DNA from: Ignavibacteriota bacterium
GTDB taxonomy: Bacteria; Bacteroidota; Ignavibacteria; Ignavibacteriales; Melioribacteraceae
Length of the DNA stretch: 64,000 nt
NCBI GenBank assembly: GCA_016708125.1
Contig: JADJGF010000001.1
Location: forward strand, 3,184,001 to 3,248,000
Reading direction: 5' to 3'
The notes under the pieces were generated by a model. It searched no databases and was not told the origin of the DNA. It saw only the letters and a list, made by a program, of their open reading frames with translations. Of the stretch, positions 53,568 through 62,355 are shown in pieces. The first letter of the stretch is position 1, and each line of letters begins with the position of its first letter. The translations under genes and the position numbers were made by a program.

Positions 53568-55385
53568 GTGAAAAATGTATTTGTAATTTTGTTAATTATT
53601 ACAACAATAGTGCTGAGCATTTTTTTGACTTATATTTTATATCAAGAAGTTGAAAAACAAACTTTAGCAAATCACGAAAAACAGCAGAAAATATTTCTAA
53701 CTCAATTATCAGTTTCAATAGAAAATTATTTTAGTGAGTTATTTAAATCTTTGGATTATTTTTCTAAAAAAGAAAATATTATCGTAATTAATGATGAAAC
53801 GAAAATTGAGTTTAAATATTTTTATGAAGCACATCTAAATGAATTAAATGCAATCACTCGGGTTTCTGAAGATGGAAAATTATTATATACTTATCCCTTT
53901 GTAGAATCAGTTATTAATTCCGACATTTCCGTTCAGCCTCACAATAAAGAAATTATTAAAACACATAAATTAGTAATCAGCGAAATTTTCACTTCAGTTC
54001 AAGGATATAAAACAATAGCTGTTGCGTACCCGATTTTTAAGGATGATAATTACAAAGGTTCAATTTCACTACTTTTAAAATTTGATAAAATGGTAAGCAA
54101 TTTTATTAATCCAATTGTTGGATTAAAAGATTTTACCGGAATAATTTTAAGCGAAGAAGGAAAGGAAATTTATTTTACTGAAAAAAATAATTTCACCGAA
54201 AATGAATCAGTAAACCTAAATAAAAAATTTTTAGAAAATAATTTACCAAAGTTACTAAGTGGAAATATTAACAAATTAAACAAATCTTTTTCTTCATCAG
54301 AAAATAATGATATTGAAAAACAAATTGTTTATAGTAAAGTTAATCTTGGTAATACTTATTGGATTGTTGGAGCGGTTTTAAATGTTTCTGATATACTTGA
54401 AGTTAATAGAGGATTCATCACAAAACTTGCAGCAATTTTTATATCAACACTTTTATTTATTTCAATTCTTGGTTACTTGTATTTTTCTTCGGAAAGTAAA
54501 AATGCTAAATTGTTAAAGCAGAAAGAAGAAGAGTACAAAAATGATTTAGTTAAAACAGTTGAAGAGAGAACAGAAGAATTAAAAAGCTTAAACAAATCAC
54601 TTGAAGACGATTTGAAATATAGGAAGCATATTGAAAAACAATTAATTTCTGCAATCGATAAAGCCGAAAAATCAGAAAAAATTAAATCAAATTTTCTCGC
54701 ACAAATGTCTCATGAAATTAGAACTCCTATAAACACAATTCTTAGTTTTTCTAATTTGATAAAAGAAAAATTAATTGATAAAGTAAGTGAAGAACTAAAA
54801 TATGGTTTCAGCGGAATCAATAGAGCAAGCAGAAGACTTATTAGAACAATTGATTTAATATTAAATATGTCCGATGTTCAAGCCGGAACGCACGAATATC
54901 TTCCAAGCAAATTTGATATTTCATTTATTATTAAGAAAATATTAGATGATTATAAAGATCAAATAAGCGAAAAAAAACTAAAAATAATATTTAATAATTT
55001 TACTCAGAATACGGAATTAATTGCTGATATTTATTCTGTTGAACAGATATTTTCAAATCTAATTGATAACGCTGTTAAATATACAAATGAAGGTTCGATT
55101 AAAATTGATGTAAATAAAGATGAGAATAAATTTCTGAAAATTAGTATAACTGATTCTGGTGTTGGAATTTCGGATGAATATTTACATAAAATATTTAATG
55201 AATTTACGCAAGAAGATATGGGTTATACAAGAAAGTTTGAAGGAAATGGTTTAGGTTTGGCTTTAGTAAAAAAATATTGTGAATTTAATAATGCTTTAAT
55301 TACCGTAAAAAGTGAAAAGGGAATTGGTTCAACATTTACAGTAACTTTTATGAATGTTGAATTGTATAAAAAGTTAGAAATTTAA
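53568..55385 (+). CDS. Sensor histidine kinase with extracytoplasmic Cache-like domain
   Basis: A 605-residue inner-membrane kinase. One membrane helix at about residues 4-22, an extracytoplasmic domain of about 250 residues (VSEDGKLLYTYPF and IAVAYPIFKDDNYKGSISLLL suit a dCache sensor), and a second helix at about 285-305. A coiled coil then leads to HisKA with H382 in QMSHEIRTP and HATPase_c with NLIDNAVKYT, ITDSGVGIS and GNGLGLALVKK. No receiver domain or adjacent regulator. The start is GTG; no ATG lies in frame near it. Confidence 0.88.
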   Translation: MKNVFVILLIITTIVLSIFLTYILYQEVEKQTLANHEKQQKIFLTQLSVSIENYFSELFKSLDYFSKKENIIVINDETKIEFKYFYEAHLNELNAITRVSEDGKLLYTYPFVESVINSDISVQPHNKEIIKTHKLVISEIFTSVQGYKTIAVAYPIFKDDNYKGSISLLLKFDKMVSNFINPIVGLKDFTGIILSEEGKEIYFTEKNNFTENESVNLNKKFLENNLPKLLSGNINKLNKSFSSSENNDIEKQIVYSKVNLGNTYWIVGAVLNVSDILEVNRGFITKLAAIFISTLLFISILGYLYFSSESKNAKLLKQKEEEYKNDLVKTVEERTEELKSLNKSLEDDLKYRKHIEKQLISAIDKAEKSEKIKSNFLAQMSHEIRTPINTILSFSNLIKEKLIDKVSEELKYGFSGINRASRRLIRTIDLILNMSDVQAGTHEYLPSKFDISFIIKKILDDYKDQISEKKLKIIFNNFTQNTELIADIYSVEQIFSNLIDNAVKYTNEGSIKIDVNKDENKFLKISITDSGVGISDEYLHKIFNEFTQEDMGYTRKFEGNGLGLALVKKYCEFNNALITVKSEKGIGSTFTVTFMNVELYKKLEI

Positions 55386-55404
55386 ATAAATTTATTTAAT
55401 AAAA

Positions 55405-57141
55405 TTAAATTGCAATTACTTCATTTTCCGCAGAAAGTAAAAAAGTTTTAGCTCTTAAAGGCTCTTTAACTATAAAAAATCTTCCGTTTATTCCAATTTT
55501 TACTCCAGGAAAAATTGTTCCATTAACAGAAATTTTAGATGATGTAGGTACATAAATTTCATTTGTCAATTTTAAATTTTGTTCTTTTATTTTCTCAATT
55601 TCTGCCAATAAAATTTTGTGCTCTCCAACCAAAACTTTTACTTTTTCTTTACATTGATCATTCAGTCTTTTCATCTGAGCAAATTCAAATAAAACTTTAT
55701 CTACTTCTTCAAGTTTCTTTCTTAAATCGGTTTGTCTTTGTTTATTATCATTAATAGAATTTCTTTTCAAATAATCAAAACCAACTTCTACAATTGTCTC
55801 GGATTCACTTGAGTTTCCTAAAGAATAAATTTCAATTACATCTCCGGCAATTGTATGTCCGCCGACGATTACGGCTTTATTCCCGCTACAAGTAATTTTT
55901 GATTTTGCGAAAACTTGAGCATTTAAAAGTTCTTTAATAATTGTAACTGATCCGCGAGAAAATATTTTTTGGTTTTCTACAAATTTAACTGCAATATCAC
56001 CTTCCGATTTTAAAATTCCTTTTCCCTTTCCTAAAAATCCTCCGTGAATAAAAATATTTCTTCCGGATTCAATTATTGCATCGCCGACATACCCATCAAT
56101 TTCAATATCTTTGGATAGATTTAAAGAAAAATCATTATTAACATTTCCTTTAACTTTTAACGAACCTTTGCTGATAATATTTCCTGATTTAAAATCTATA
56201 TCTCCATTTACAGTAAAAGTATCTGTAATTGAAATAGATGCTTCTTTAAGATCAAGAAATCCATCTAACTTTGCAATAATGTGATTAGGATTTTCCTCGG
56301 AAAATTTTGTGTTTGGTCCCAATTTAATTTTAATTTCTTTGCCGGGAATTGGATTTACTTGTTTTCCAAAAACATTTGTACCGTATTCGCCATTTGTCGG
56401 CAGATGAATAATTGCAATAGTTTCGCCGTCTTTTACAGAGATTACCGGATTTATTTTATGAAATTCATCGCAACTAAAATTTTCTAATTTTTCTTTATTT
56501 GCTGTGCAGTTTTCTAATTTTCCGTCAATTCCGTTTATTGGAAGTTTGCCTTCGGAAACACAGATATCAGTAATTTTTTGTTTTGATAATTTTACATCAT
56601 TTATTTCTTTTGATAAAATTTCCTTATTGATGTCAGAAGTTATTCCCAAGCTCACGATTTTAGTTTCAATATCTTCTAAAGTAGGTATTGGATGATCGCC
56701 AACAGAAGGATAAATATCAACACAAACTTTCATAGAATCATCGGAAATTTTTACATCGCCGGAGCCATCAAAATTTATAGGAATTATTTTTGGTTTATTA
56801 TTTTCAATTATAAAAAGTCCATCTACAATGGCAACATAATCCTTACCAAATTGTTCAATATTCGAATTCTCATCATGGAATTCCGGATTTATATCTCTGA
56901 CAAATTTAAGTTTCTCAATATTATTTTCGGAATTTTCAGATTCTTCAATTTTATATCTGAAGAGTGGAGTAGATTTTTTTATAATATTTAATTTTTCAAG
57001 AGATGCATCAATTCTTGTAAGATAAATTTTACTTCCAGGAAGAAAAGCTGGAATTTTTTCATTTAATTCTTCTTCAAGAGGTTTTACATAAAGTTCAACT
57101 TTTTGAAGAACATTTTTTATTGTTGTTCCTGTTGCAGACAT
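55405..57141 (-). CDS. FapA/DUF342 domain protein
   Basis: A 578-residue protein of the FapA family. The N-terminal third is a mixed alpha/beta segment; the middle is a right-handed beta-helix built of short repeats (NGDIDFKSGNIISKGSLKV, EIDGYVGDAI, IFIHGGFLGKGKG). A coiled coil (about 485-545) and a terminal beta strand region follow. In spore-forming and other bacteria the family is polymer-associated, with roles in motility or envelope assembly suggested. No clear partner is adjacent. It converges with the 53568 kinase gene (20 bases apart). Confidence 0.82.
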   Translation of the reverse strand: MSATGTTIKNVLQKVELYVKPLEEELNEKIPAFLPGSKIYLTRIDASLEKLNIIKKSTPLFRYKIEESENSENNIEKLKFVRDINPEFHDENSNIEQFGKDYVAIVDGLFIIENNKPKIIPINFDGSGDVKISDDSMKVCVDIYPSVGDHPIPTLEDIETKIVSLGITSDINKEILSKEINDVKLSKQKITDICVSEGKLPINGIDGKLENCTANKEKLENFSCDEFHKINPVISVKDGETIAIIHLPTNGEYGTNVFGKQVNPIPGKEIKIKLGPNTKFSEENPNHIIAKLDGFLDLKEASISITDTFTVNGDIDFKSGNIISKGSLKVKGNVNNDFSLNLSKDIEIDGYVGDAIIESGRNIFIHGGFLGKGKGILKSEGDIAVKFVENQKIFSRGSVTIIKELLNAQVFAKSKITCSGNKAVIVGGHTIAGDVIEIYSLGNSSESETIVEVGFDYLKRNSINDNKQRQTDLRKKLEEVDKVLFEFAQMKRLNDQCKEKVKVLVGEHKILLAEIEKIKEQNLKLTNEIYVPTSSKISVNGTIFPGVKIGINGRFFIVKEPLRAKTFLLSAENEVIAI

Positions 57142-57313
57142 AAAAATTATTTTTGATAAATTTTATAAAGTTCTTTGAGGTATATTCGAAAGATTTTTAA
57201 AGTTTTACAGAAATTAAGCTTTAATTGATGAATTTAAGAAAGAGATTTTTTTCACTTTTCATATTTCACGTCTGTAGATAAAAATTATATTTGTTACTTT
57301 TACAATTTTCTTA

Positions 57314-57394
57314 CTCAGATTGACAAGCAATCTGAGTTACAAAAGTTTGATTGTTCAAAATCTTTAAATGTAAAACAGATTGTTTACAATCTGT
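57314..57394. repeat. Two CAGATTG-type hairpins upstream of T9SS gene B
   Basis: 57314-57336 (CTCAGATTG-ACAAG-CAATCTGAG followed by TTACA) and 57375-57394 (ACAGATTG-TTTA-CAATCTGT). The second lies in the duplicated flank and matches 46470-46489. No gene is visible in 57142-57542. Confidence 0.8.
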
Positions 57395-57430
57395 AAGAAC
57401 TAAAAATAAAATCTGTTTTTTTTTAGTAAA

Positions 57431-57764
57431 AAACAACCACTTTTGGACTATAAATCACTATAAATAATCACCAATCTATTTGATTTAAATCATTAAATAC
57501 TTTTACTATTTTAGTGATATTGATCCTTAAAAGTAGGATTCTATGAAAACTTATATTTCTATATTTTCTGCATTTCTATTTTTACACTCAACTTTATACG
57601 CGCAAGAACTCAATGGTCCAACTTCTTGGGAAACAATTGGAAATACTTTTTCTCAACCTAATGTTCATTTACAATTGGGAAGAAATTTTTATGATTGGTA
57701 TGGAAGTGGAGATGTTAATAATGATGAAGTTATTGATAATAATGATTTAATTGCAATTAATAAT
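57431..57764. repeat. Duplicated segment, copy 2 (promoter plus 5' coding of T9SS gene B)
   Basis: Partner of 46531-46864 at an exact offset of 10,900 bases: 123 bp identical up to base 11 of the gene, then a divergent signal peptide, then 157 bp identical. Similarity extends upstream with small indels to about 57340. Confidence 0.93.
57480..57493. promoter_or_regulatory. CRP/FNR-type palindrome at the T9SS gene B promoter
   Basis: TTGATTTAAATCAT, identical to the site at 46580, at the same distance (50 bp) from the start codon. Because it lies in an identical duplicated block it is not independent evidence. Confidence 0.4.
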
Positions 57765-59816
57765 AGTGTTAAAAATTATCGATCTAATTTAGATTTAAAA
57801 GGAGAAGCATCAACAATAGAAGATAAACAAATACTTCAAGAATATCTTTCCGGTTTAAGAAATTATCTTCCAGGTCACTTTAATAGTTTAAACACTTACG
57901 AGGAAAAAGTTTATTGGTGGGAAAATGTAGTGAAGAAAATGGACATACGTAAGCATGCTGGTCCTGGGTGGGAGTGTAGAAATTATGTTATTCAAGGGGA
58001 AATAGATACTTATGGGCTTTCTAATATAGATCAATTTATTCAAGAACAAAAAGCTTCAGGAGAAATTACTTATGATAAAACAGATAATGCTTTATATAAT
58101 GGACCTATGCAAGGTTTTTCTACTTATAGTAATGGCGTTCCTCATGCTGTAATGGGTCTTTTAGTTGGAAAACCTGGAGAAAATCCAAATCCGTTGGAAT
58201 TTGATCATTGGTATTTTGTCGGTTCTGATTTTAGTGATTATAGAAGAATTTATCCTGGAGATCTTTCTATGGATGGAGACCAATATGCTAAGATGTCTAA
58301 AGTTGCTTATATAGAACCAGATTATGCTCCTGGGACATATTTTTTTGATGCTGTTTCAAATTTTCTTAATTTTGATATAAAAAATAATATTGGAAGTTTG
58401 AAAGATTATGCTAAAGATTGGTTATTACTAGAAGACCCGAGTAATTTCACAATTGATGTAGTTGATCCTATTGATAAAACATTAAATTACCAAGTTAATT
58501 TAAATACCACACCAAACGTTACAGGTTACCCAGAGGTAAATGTTTCAAATGGACTTGAAGCAATTTTAACTTATTCAGACGGTTCTAATGTTCCTACAAA
58601 TACAAATTATCCAAATATTGAATATTATTTTGATAGAACTTGGACTGGTGAAGCCACTTCATCAAGTTTAGTCACAAAAAGAGATTCAGAAGTACAAAGA
58701 ATTTATGTAAAAGACAATGAATCACCAACCGGAAATGTTCCAATTGATATAAATTTAACAAATGAGCAAGTTGTTTCAAATGGTGGATTATCAACTTCAA
58801 TAACTGGTGAAATTACAAATGTTAAAGATAATTCTAATCTTCCGGTAAATATTAATGTTGCATATCAGTTAAAAAGTGCAACCGAAGAAGAAAAAATCTA
58901 TAATTCAATATTTACTTTAACAGATGTATTCGGTAATGTAAAAACATATTCTTCACAAAAAATTACAGTTCTTTATTCTCAAATAAGTATTCAGAGTTTA
59001 ACAGATTTACTTATTAATGCAGAAAAGAATCAAGATTTAAGTCCGCAAGGTTTAAAAGAAAAAGGATATAATTCAGAACCAAAAGTCACAATCAGTAATT
59101 CCACATCAGATTATACTTTAACATATTTTGATAAGGATACAATTTATCATTCTTCATTATTTCCTTGGGCAGATAGAGAATTTACAAGATTATTTATTGC
59201 AAAATTAAATTCAGATGGAATTGCTGATACAATGCAACACAAAATAATTGTAAAGGATTTGGAGAATCCGTTTGTAGAAAATTTAGAAGCAATAACAATT
59301 ACGGATAAAGATTCTCTACATCCAAGTGTTACCGGATATCCAAAAATAACAGACAATGTTGCAGTAGGAGATACTGCAATTAGTTATAATCTTATATCCG
59401 AAAATTCAACAGAAAAAAACTTTAAAGCACAAGCCAAAGTTGCTGATGTTTTTGGGAATGATACAACATTTCTATATCAAGATGTAAAAGTTTATATTGT
59501 AACAGATATAAATAACAAAGAAACATTACCTCTGGAATTTGCTTTATTCCAGAATTACCCAAATCCGTTTAATCCAACAACTAAAATTAGCTATTCAATT
59601 CCCAGTAACGCAAACTTTCAGTCTGCGAACACAAATGTAAGTTTAACAGTTTATGATATTTTAGGAAATAAAATCGAAGCATTAATAAACGAAGCACAAA
59701 AATCCGGCTATTACGCAATACAATTTAAAGCAGAAAAACTCTCAAGTGGAATCTATTATTACCAATTAATTACTGATAATTATAATTCAGTTAAAAAAAT
59801 GTTGATATTCAAATAA
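57543..59816 (+). CDS. T9SS cargo protein B, paralog of the 46643 protein
   Basis: A 757-residue exported protein with the same plan as protein A. The signal peptide differs (FLFLHSTLYA), residues 22-74 are almost identical, and the first dockerin-like loop is kept, but the second is degenerate (NLDLKGEASTIED lacks the calcium Asp pattern). The central domain is strongly diverged yet keeps CRNY (C145), PHA (H201) and FDHWYFVG (D221). The beta-repeat region (about 300-600) is nearly identical to A, whereas the final 150 residues diverge again before NYPNPFNPTT and KKMLIFK. It is a surface or secreted protein. Enzymatic activity is predicted only. Confidence 0.82.
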   Translation: MKTYISIFSAFLFLHSTLYAQELNGPTSWETIGNTFSQPNVHLQLGRNFYDWYGSGDVNNDEVIDNNDLIAINNSVKNYRSNLDLKGEASTIEDKQILQEYLSGLRNYLPGHFNSLNTYEEKVYWWENVVKKMDIRKHAGPGWECRNYVIQGEIDTYGLSNIDQFIQEQKASGEITYDKTDNALYNGPMQGFSTYSNGVPHAVMGLLVGKPGENPNPLEFDHWYFVGSDFSDYRRIYPGDLSMDGDQYAKMSKVAYIEPDYAPGTYFFDAVSNFLNFDIKNNIGSLKDYAKDWLLLEDPSNFTIDVVDPIDKTLNYQVNLNTTPNVTGYPEVNVSNGLEAILTYSDGSNVPTNTNYPNIEYYFDRTWTGEATSSSLVTKRDSEVQRIYVKDNESPTGNVPIDINLTNEQVVSNGGLSTSITGEITNVKDNSNLPVNINVAYQLKSATEEEKIYNSIFTLTDVFGNVKTYSSQKITVLYSQISIQSLTDLLINAEKNQDLSPQGLKEKGYNSEPKVTISNSTSDYTLTYFDKDTIYHSSLFPWADREFTRLFIAKLNSDGIADTMQHKIIVKDLENPFVENLEAITITDKDSLHPSVTGYPKITDNVAVGDTAISYNLISENSTEKNFKAQAKVADVFGNDTTFLYQDVKVYIVTDINNKETLPLEFALFQNYPNPFNPTTKISYSIPSNANFQSANTNVSLTVYDILGNKIEALINEAQKSGYYAIQFKAEKLSSGIYYYQLITDNYNSVKKMLIFK

Positions 59817-59949
59817 TTTTGGTAATAATCTGTCGCTCAGGTTTCGAGACTGAACCAATCTTAATAAATTTCCTCAGTCTGAAAAGCTGATTATTTTTTG
59901 TTGCAAAGTCATTCAAACTTGTACGTTAAATCTACACATTCTGTTAAAT

Positions 59950-61605
59950 TCACGTCTGAATAACTCCTACATTGAACTTTTCTATTTTCGGATTGTTATT
60001 TGCAATTTCTATTGATTTGGAAATATATTCCCGTGTTTTGGCAGGATCAATAATTTCATCTACCCAAAGTCTGGCAGCAGCGTAAAGAGCTGAACTTTTT
60101 TCGTTATACGAATTTTGAATTTCATTCAACAATTTTTTTTTGTCTGCTTCAGAAAAAGGTTTACCTTCGTTTTCCATTTGTCGAATTTTAATATCCAACA
60201 AAACATTACTGGCTTGAGTTCCGCCCATAACAGAAATTTTAGCATTCGGATAAGCAAAAATAAATCGGGGATCGTACGCTTTTCCGCACATTGCGTAATT
60301 ACCGGCTCCGTAACTATTCCCCACAATTATTGTAATTTTTGGAACAACGGAATTTGCGACAACATTTACCATTTTTGCACCGTCTTTAATAATTCCGCCA
60401 TGTTCAGCTTTACTTCCAACCATAAATCCGGTAACATCTTGAAGAAAAAGTAATGGGATTTTTTTCTGATTACAATTCATTATAAATCGCGTAGCTTTAT
60501 CTGCAGAATCGGAATATATTACTCCGCCAATCTGCATTTCACCATTTTCGGTTTTCACAATTTTTCTTTGATTTGCAACAATACCAACAGCCCATCCATC
60601 AATTCTTGCATAAGCCGTGATTATAGTTTTGCCATATCCGGCTTTGTATTCATCAATTTCAGAATTATCAACAATTCTTGAAATCAAATCATACATATCA
60701 TATTGATCAAGCGGATCTTCCGGCAAAATTCCGTAAATATCTTTTTCATCAAACAGAGGATTTTGTGATTCAATTCTATTGAAATTTGCCTTTGGAGTTT
60801 CAGAAAATTTATTTGTAATACTTCTAATTTTTTCTAAACATTCTTTATCATTTTCAACAATATAATCCGTTACTCCGGAAATATTGGATTGAACAATTGC
60901 ACCGCCCAAATTTTCATTATCAATAACTTCGCCTATTGCAGCTTTAACTAAATGAGAACCGGCAAGAAATACAGAGCCGGTTCCTTTTACTATTAAAGTT
61001 TCATCACTCATAATTGGAAGATAAGCTCCGCCGGCAACGCATGGACCCATAATTGCAGCTATTTGTGGAATTCCCATTGATGAAATTTTTGCATTATTTC
61101 TAAAAATTCTACCAAAATGTTCTTTATCCGGAAAAATATCTTCTTGCAAGGGAAGAAAAACTCCGGCACTATCAACCAAATAAATTATTGGCAAATTATT
61201 TTCAATAGCTATTTCTTGTGCGCGAAGATTTTTTTTTGTGGTAATTGGAAACCAAGCGCCGGCTTTTACTGTAGCATCATTTGCAACAATTAAGAAATTA
61301 TGATTATTAATTTTACCTATTCCGAAAATTGTTCCACTGCTTGCTGCTCCGCCAAATTCTTTATACATATCGTATGCGCAGAAGGTATTTAATTCGTAAA
61401 AATCCGAATCTTTATCAATAAGGAGAGAAATTCTTTCACGCGCAGTTAGTTTTCCTTTTTTATGTTGGCTTTCAATTGACTTTAATCCACCGCCAAGTTC
61501 AATTTCTTTACGAATTAAATAAAGTTTTTGATAAAGAGTTTTATAATAATCTTCATGTTTAGAAAAGTGTTTAAGTAAGTCCTTCGGTGAGCCAATTTTT
61601 GTCAT
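59950..61605 (-). CDS. Acyl-CoA carboxylase beta (carboxyltransferase) subunit
   Basis: A 551-residue biotin-dependent carboxyltransferase. GGGLKSIESQHKKGKLTARE opens as in methylcrotonyl- and propionyl-CoA carboxylase beta chains; GGAASSGTIFGIG and GPCVAGGAYLPIM shape the CoA and biotin sites, with a second crotonase half (FLQDVTGFMVGSKAEHGGI, GNSYGAGNYAMCGKAYDP). Length and the GNSYGAGNYAM motif favour the methylcrotonyl-CoA (leucine) type. The biotin-carrying alpha subunit is not beside it. Two acyl-CoA dehydrogenases in the window could share its pathway. Confidence 0.88.
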   Translation of the reverse strand: MTKIGSPKDLLKHFSKHEDYYKTLYQKLYLIRKEIELGGGLKSIESQHKKGKLTARERISLLIDKDSDFYELNTFCAYDMYKEFGGAASSGTIFGIGKINNHNFLIVANDATVKAGAWFPITTKKNLRAQEIAIENNLPIIYLVDSAGVFLPLQEDIFPDKEHFGRIFRNNAKISSMGIPQIAAIMGPCVAGGAYLPIMSDETLIVKGTGSVFLAGSHLVKAAIGEVIDNENLGGAIVQSNISGVTDYIVENDKECLEKIRSITNKFSETPKANFNRIESQNPLFDEKDIYGILPEDPLDQYDMYDLISRIVDNSEIDEYKAGYGKTIITAYARIDGWAVGIVANQRKIVKTENGEMQIGGVIYSDSADKATRFIMNCNQKKIPLLFLQDVTGFMVGSKAEHGGIIKDGAKMVNVVANSVVPKITIIVGNSYGAGNYAMCGKAYDPRFIFAYPNAKISVMGGTQASNVLLDIKIRQMENEGKPFSEADKKKLLNEIQNSYNEKSSALYAAARLWVDEIIDPAKTREYISKSIEIANNNPKIEKFNVGVIQT

Positions 61606-61692
61606 TACAAATTACCTCAAACTTTTATTTTGAATATATTAAAAAGTAATAATGAAAGAAAATTTGTTGTGAATAAAAGTCTAATTTAATTT

Positions 61693-61795
61693 TATACCAG
61701 AAAGGGTATAAAGATTAAAAATATTTACAAAATATACCCGTCAAGGTATAATATCGAATAAATTACTTGACAATATACCCGATAAGGTATATATT
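61693..61795 (+). promoter_or_regulatory. hip operon promoter with three HipB-type operators
   Basis: Three TATACC-N6-GGTATA palindromes stand at 61693-61710, 61733-61750 and 61774-61791, spaced 40 and 41 bp (about four helical turns). A near-consensus sigma-70 promoter is TTGACA (61767-61772), 17-bp spacer, TATATT (61790-61795). The third operator lies between and over the -35/-10 elements, so binding by HipB would block RNA polymerase. Resemblance to the E. coli hip operators in form is clear; sequence differs. Confidence 0.85.
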
Positions 61796-61817
61796 GAAAT
61801 TCAAAATGTGGAAAGAA

Positions 61818-62030
61818 ATGGAACTAATTAAATTTATAAAGAAAAAAAGAAAAGAACTTGGTTTAAGTCAAATTGATTTAGCGGAAAAATCCGGTGTAGG
61901 TTTGAGATTTATTAGAGATATGGAACAGGGAAAACAGACATTAAGATTAGATAAAATAAACCAGGTATTAAAATTATTTGGACATAAAATGGCTCCGATA
62001 AAAATGGAAAGGAATTCGTTGGATGAATAG
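61818..62030 (+). CDS. hipB: HipB-type antitoxin/repressor (helix-turn-helix)
   Basis: A 70-residue Xre/HipB protein. KRKELGLSQIDLAEKSGVGLRFIRDMEQG is the helix-turn-helix (the y4mF form), and LRLDKINQVLKLFGHKM closes the dimerisation region. ATG 61818 is chosen because the homologous family starts there; ATG 61806 in frame is possible. A start at 61767 is excluded because it lies in the promoter. It should bind the three operators just upstream. It overlaps hipS by the eight bases ATGAATAG. Confidence 0.85.
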   Translation: MELIKFIKKKRKELGLSQIDLAEKSGVGLRFIRDMEQGKQTLRLDKINQVLKLFGHKMAPIKMERNSLDE

Positions 62031-62355
62031 AAAAGGGAAAGTTTTTTATAATGATAAGTTTGCTGGAATTCTAAGTGAAACGGAGGAAGGTTATTCTTTT
62101 TCTTATAACATTCAATATTTAGAAAATGAAGAAAATTTTTCTATAAGTTTAACTTTACCAAAAAGTAAAAAAGAATTTATAAGTAAATATATGTTCCCAT
62201 TTTTTGATGGATTAATTCCCGAAGGTTGGTTATTAAATATCGCAGTTGAGAATTGGAAATTAAATTCAAAGGATAGAATGGGTTTACTGTTAGCAACTTG
62301 CATGGATTGTATTGGAGCAGTAAGTATTATCCCTATTGAGGAAAAGCATGAATAG
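62023..62355 (+). CDS. hipS: HipS: HipA N-terminal subdomain protein, candidate antitoxin
   Basis: A 110-residue protein equal to the first subdomain of HipA: GKVFYNDKFAGIL, FSISLTLPKSK, FPFFDGLIPEGWLLN and CIGAVSIIP. In tripartite HipBST systems this part is a separate gene and neutralises the kinase. The overlap with hipB and with hipT is the same eight-base ATGAATAG in each case, giving tight translational coupling. A simple split HipA is the alternative reading; separate start codons and ribosome sites favour a true three-gene system. Confidence 0.8.
   Translation: MNRKGKVFYNDKFAGILSETEEGYSFSYNIQYLENEENFSISLTLPKSKKEFISKYMFPFFDGLIPEGWLLNIAVENWKLNSKDRMGLLLATCMDCIGAVSIIPIEEKHE

Noticed and set aside
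61767..61817. Longer hipB start at 61767
   Set aside because: This stretch holds the -35 element, the third operator and the -10 element, so it cannot be translated from the same transcript.
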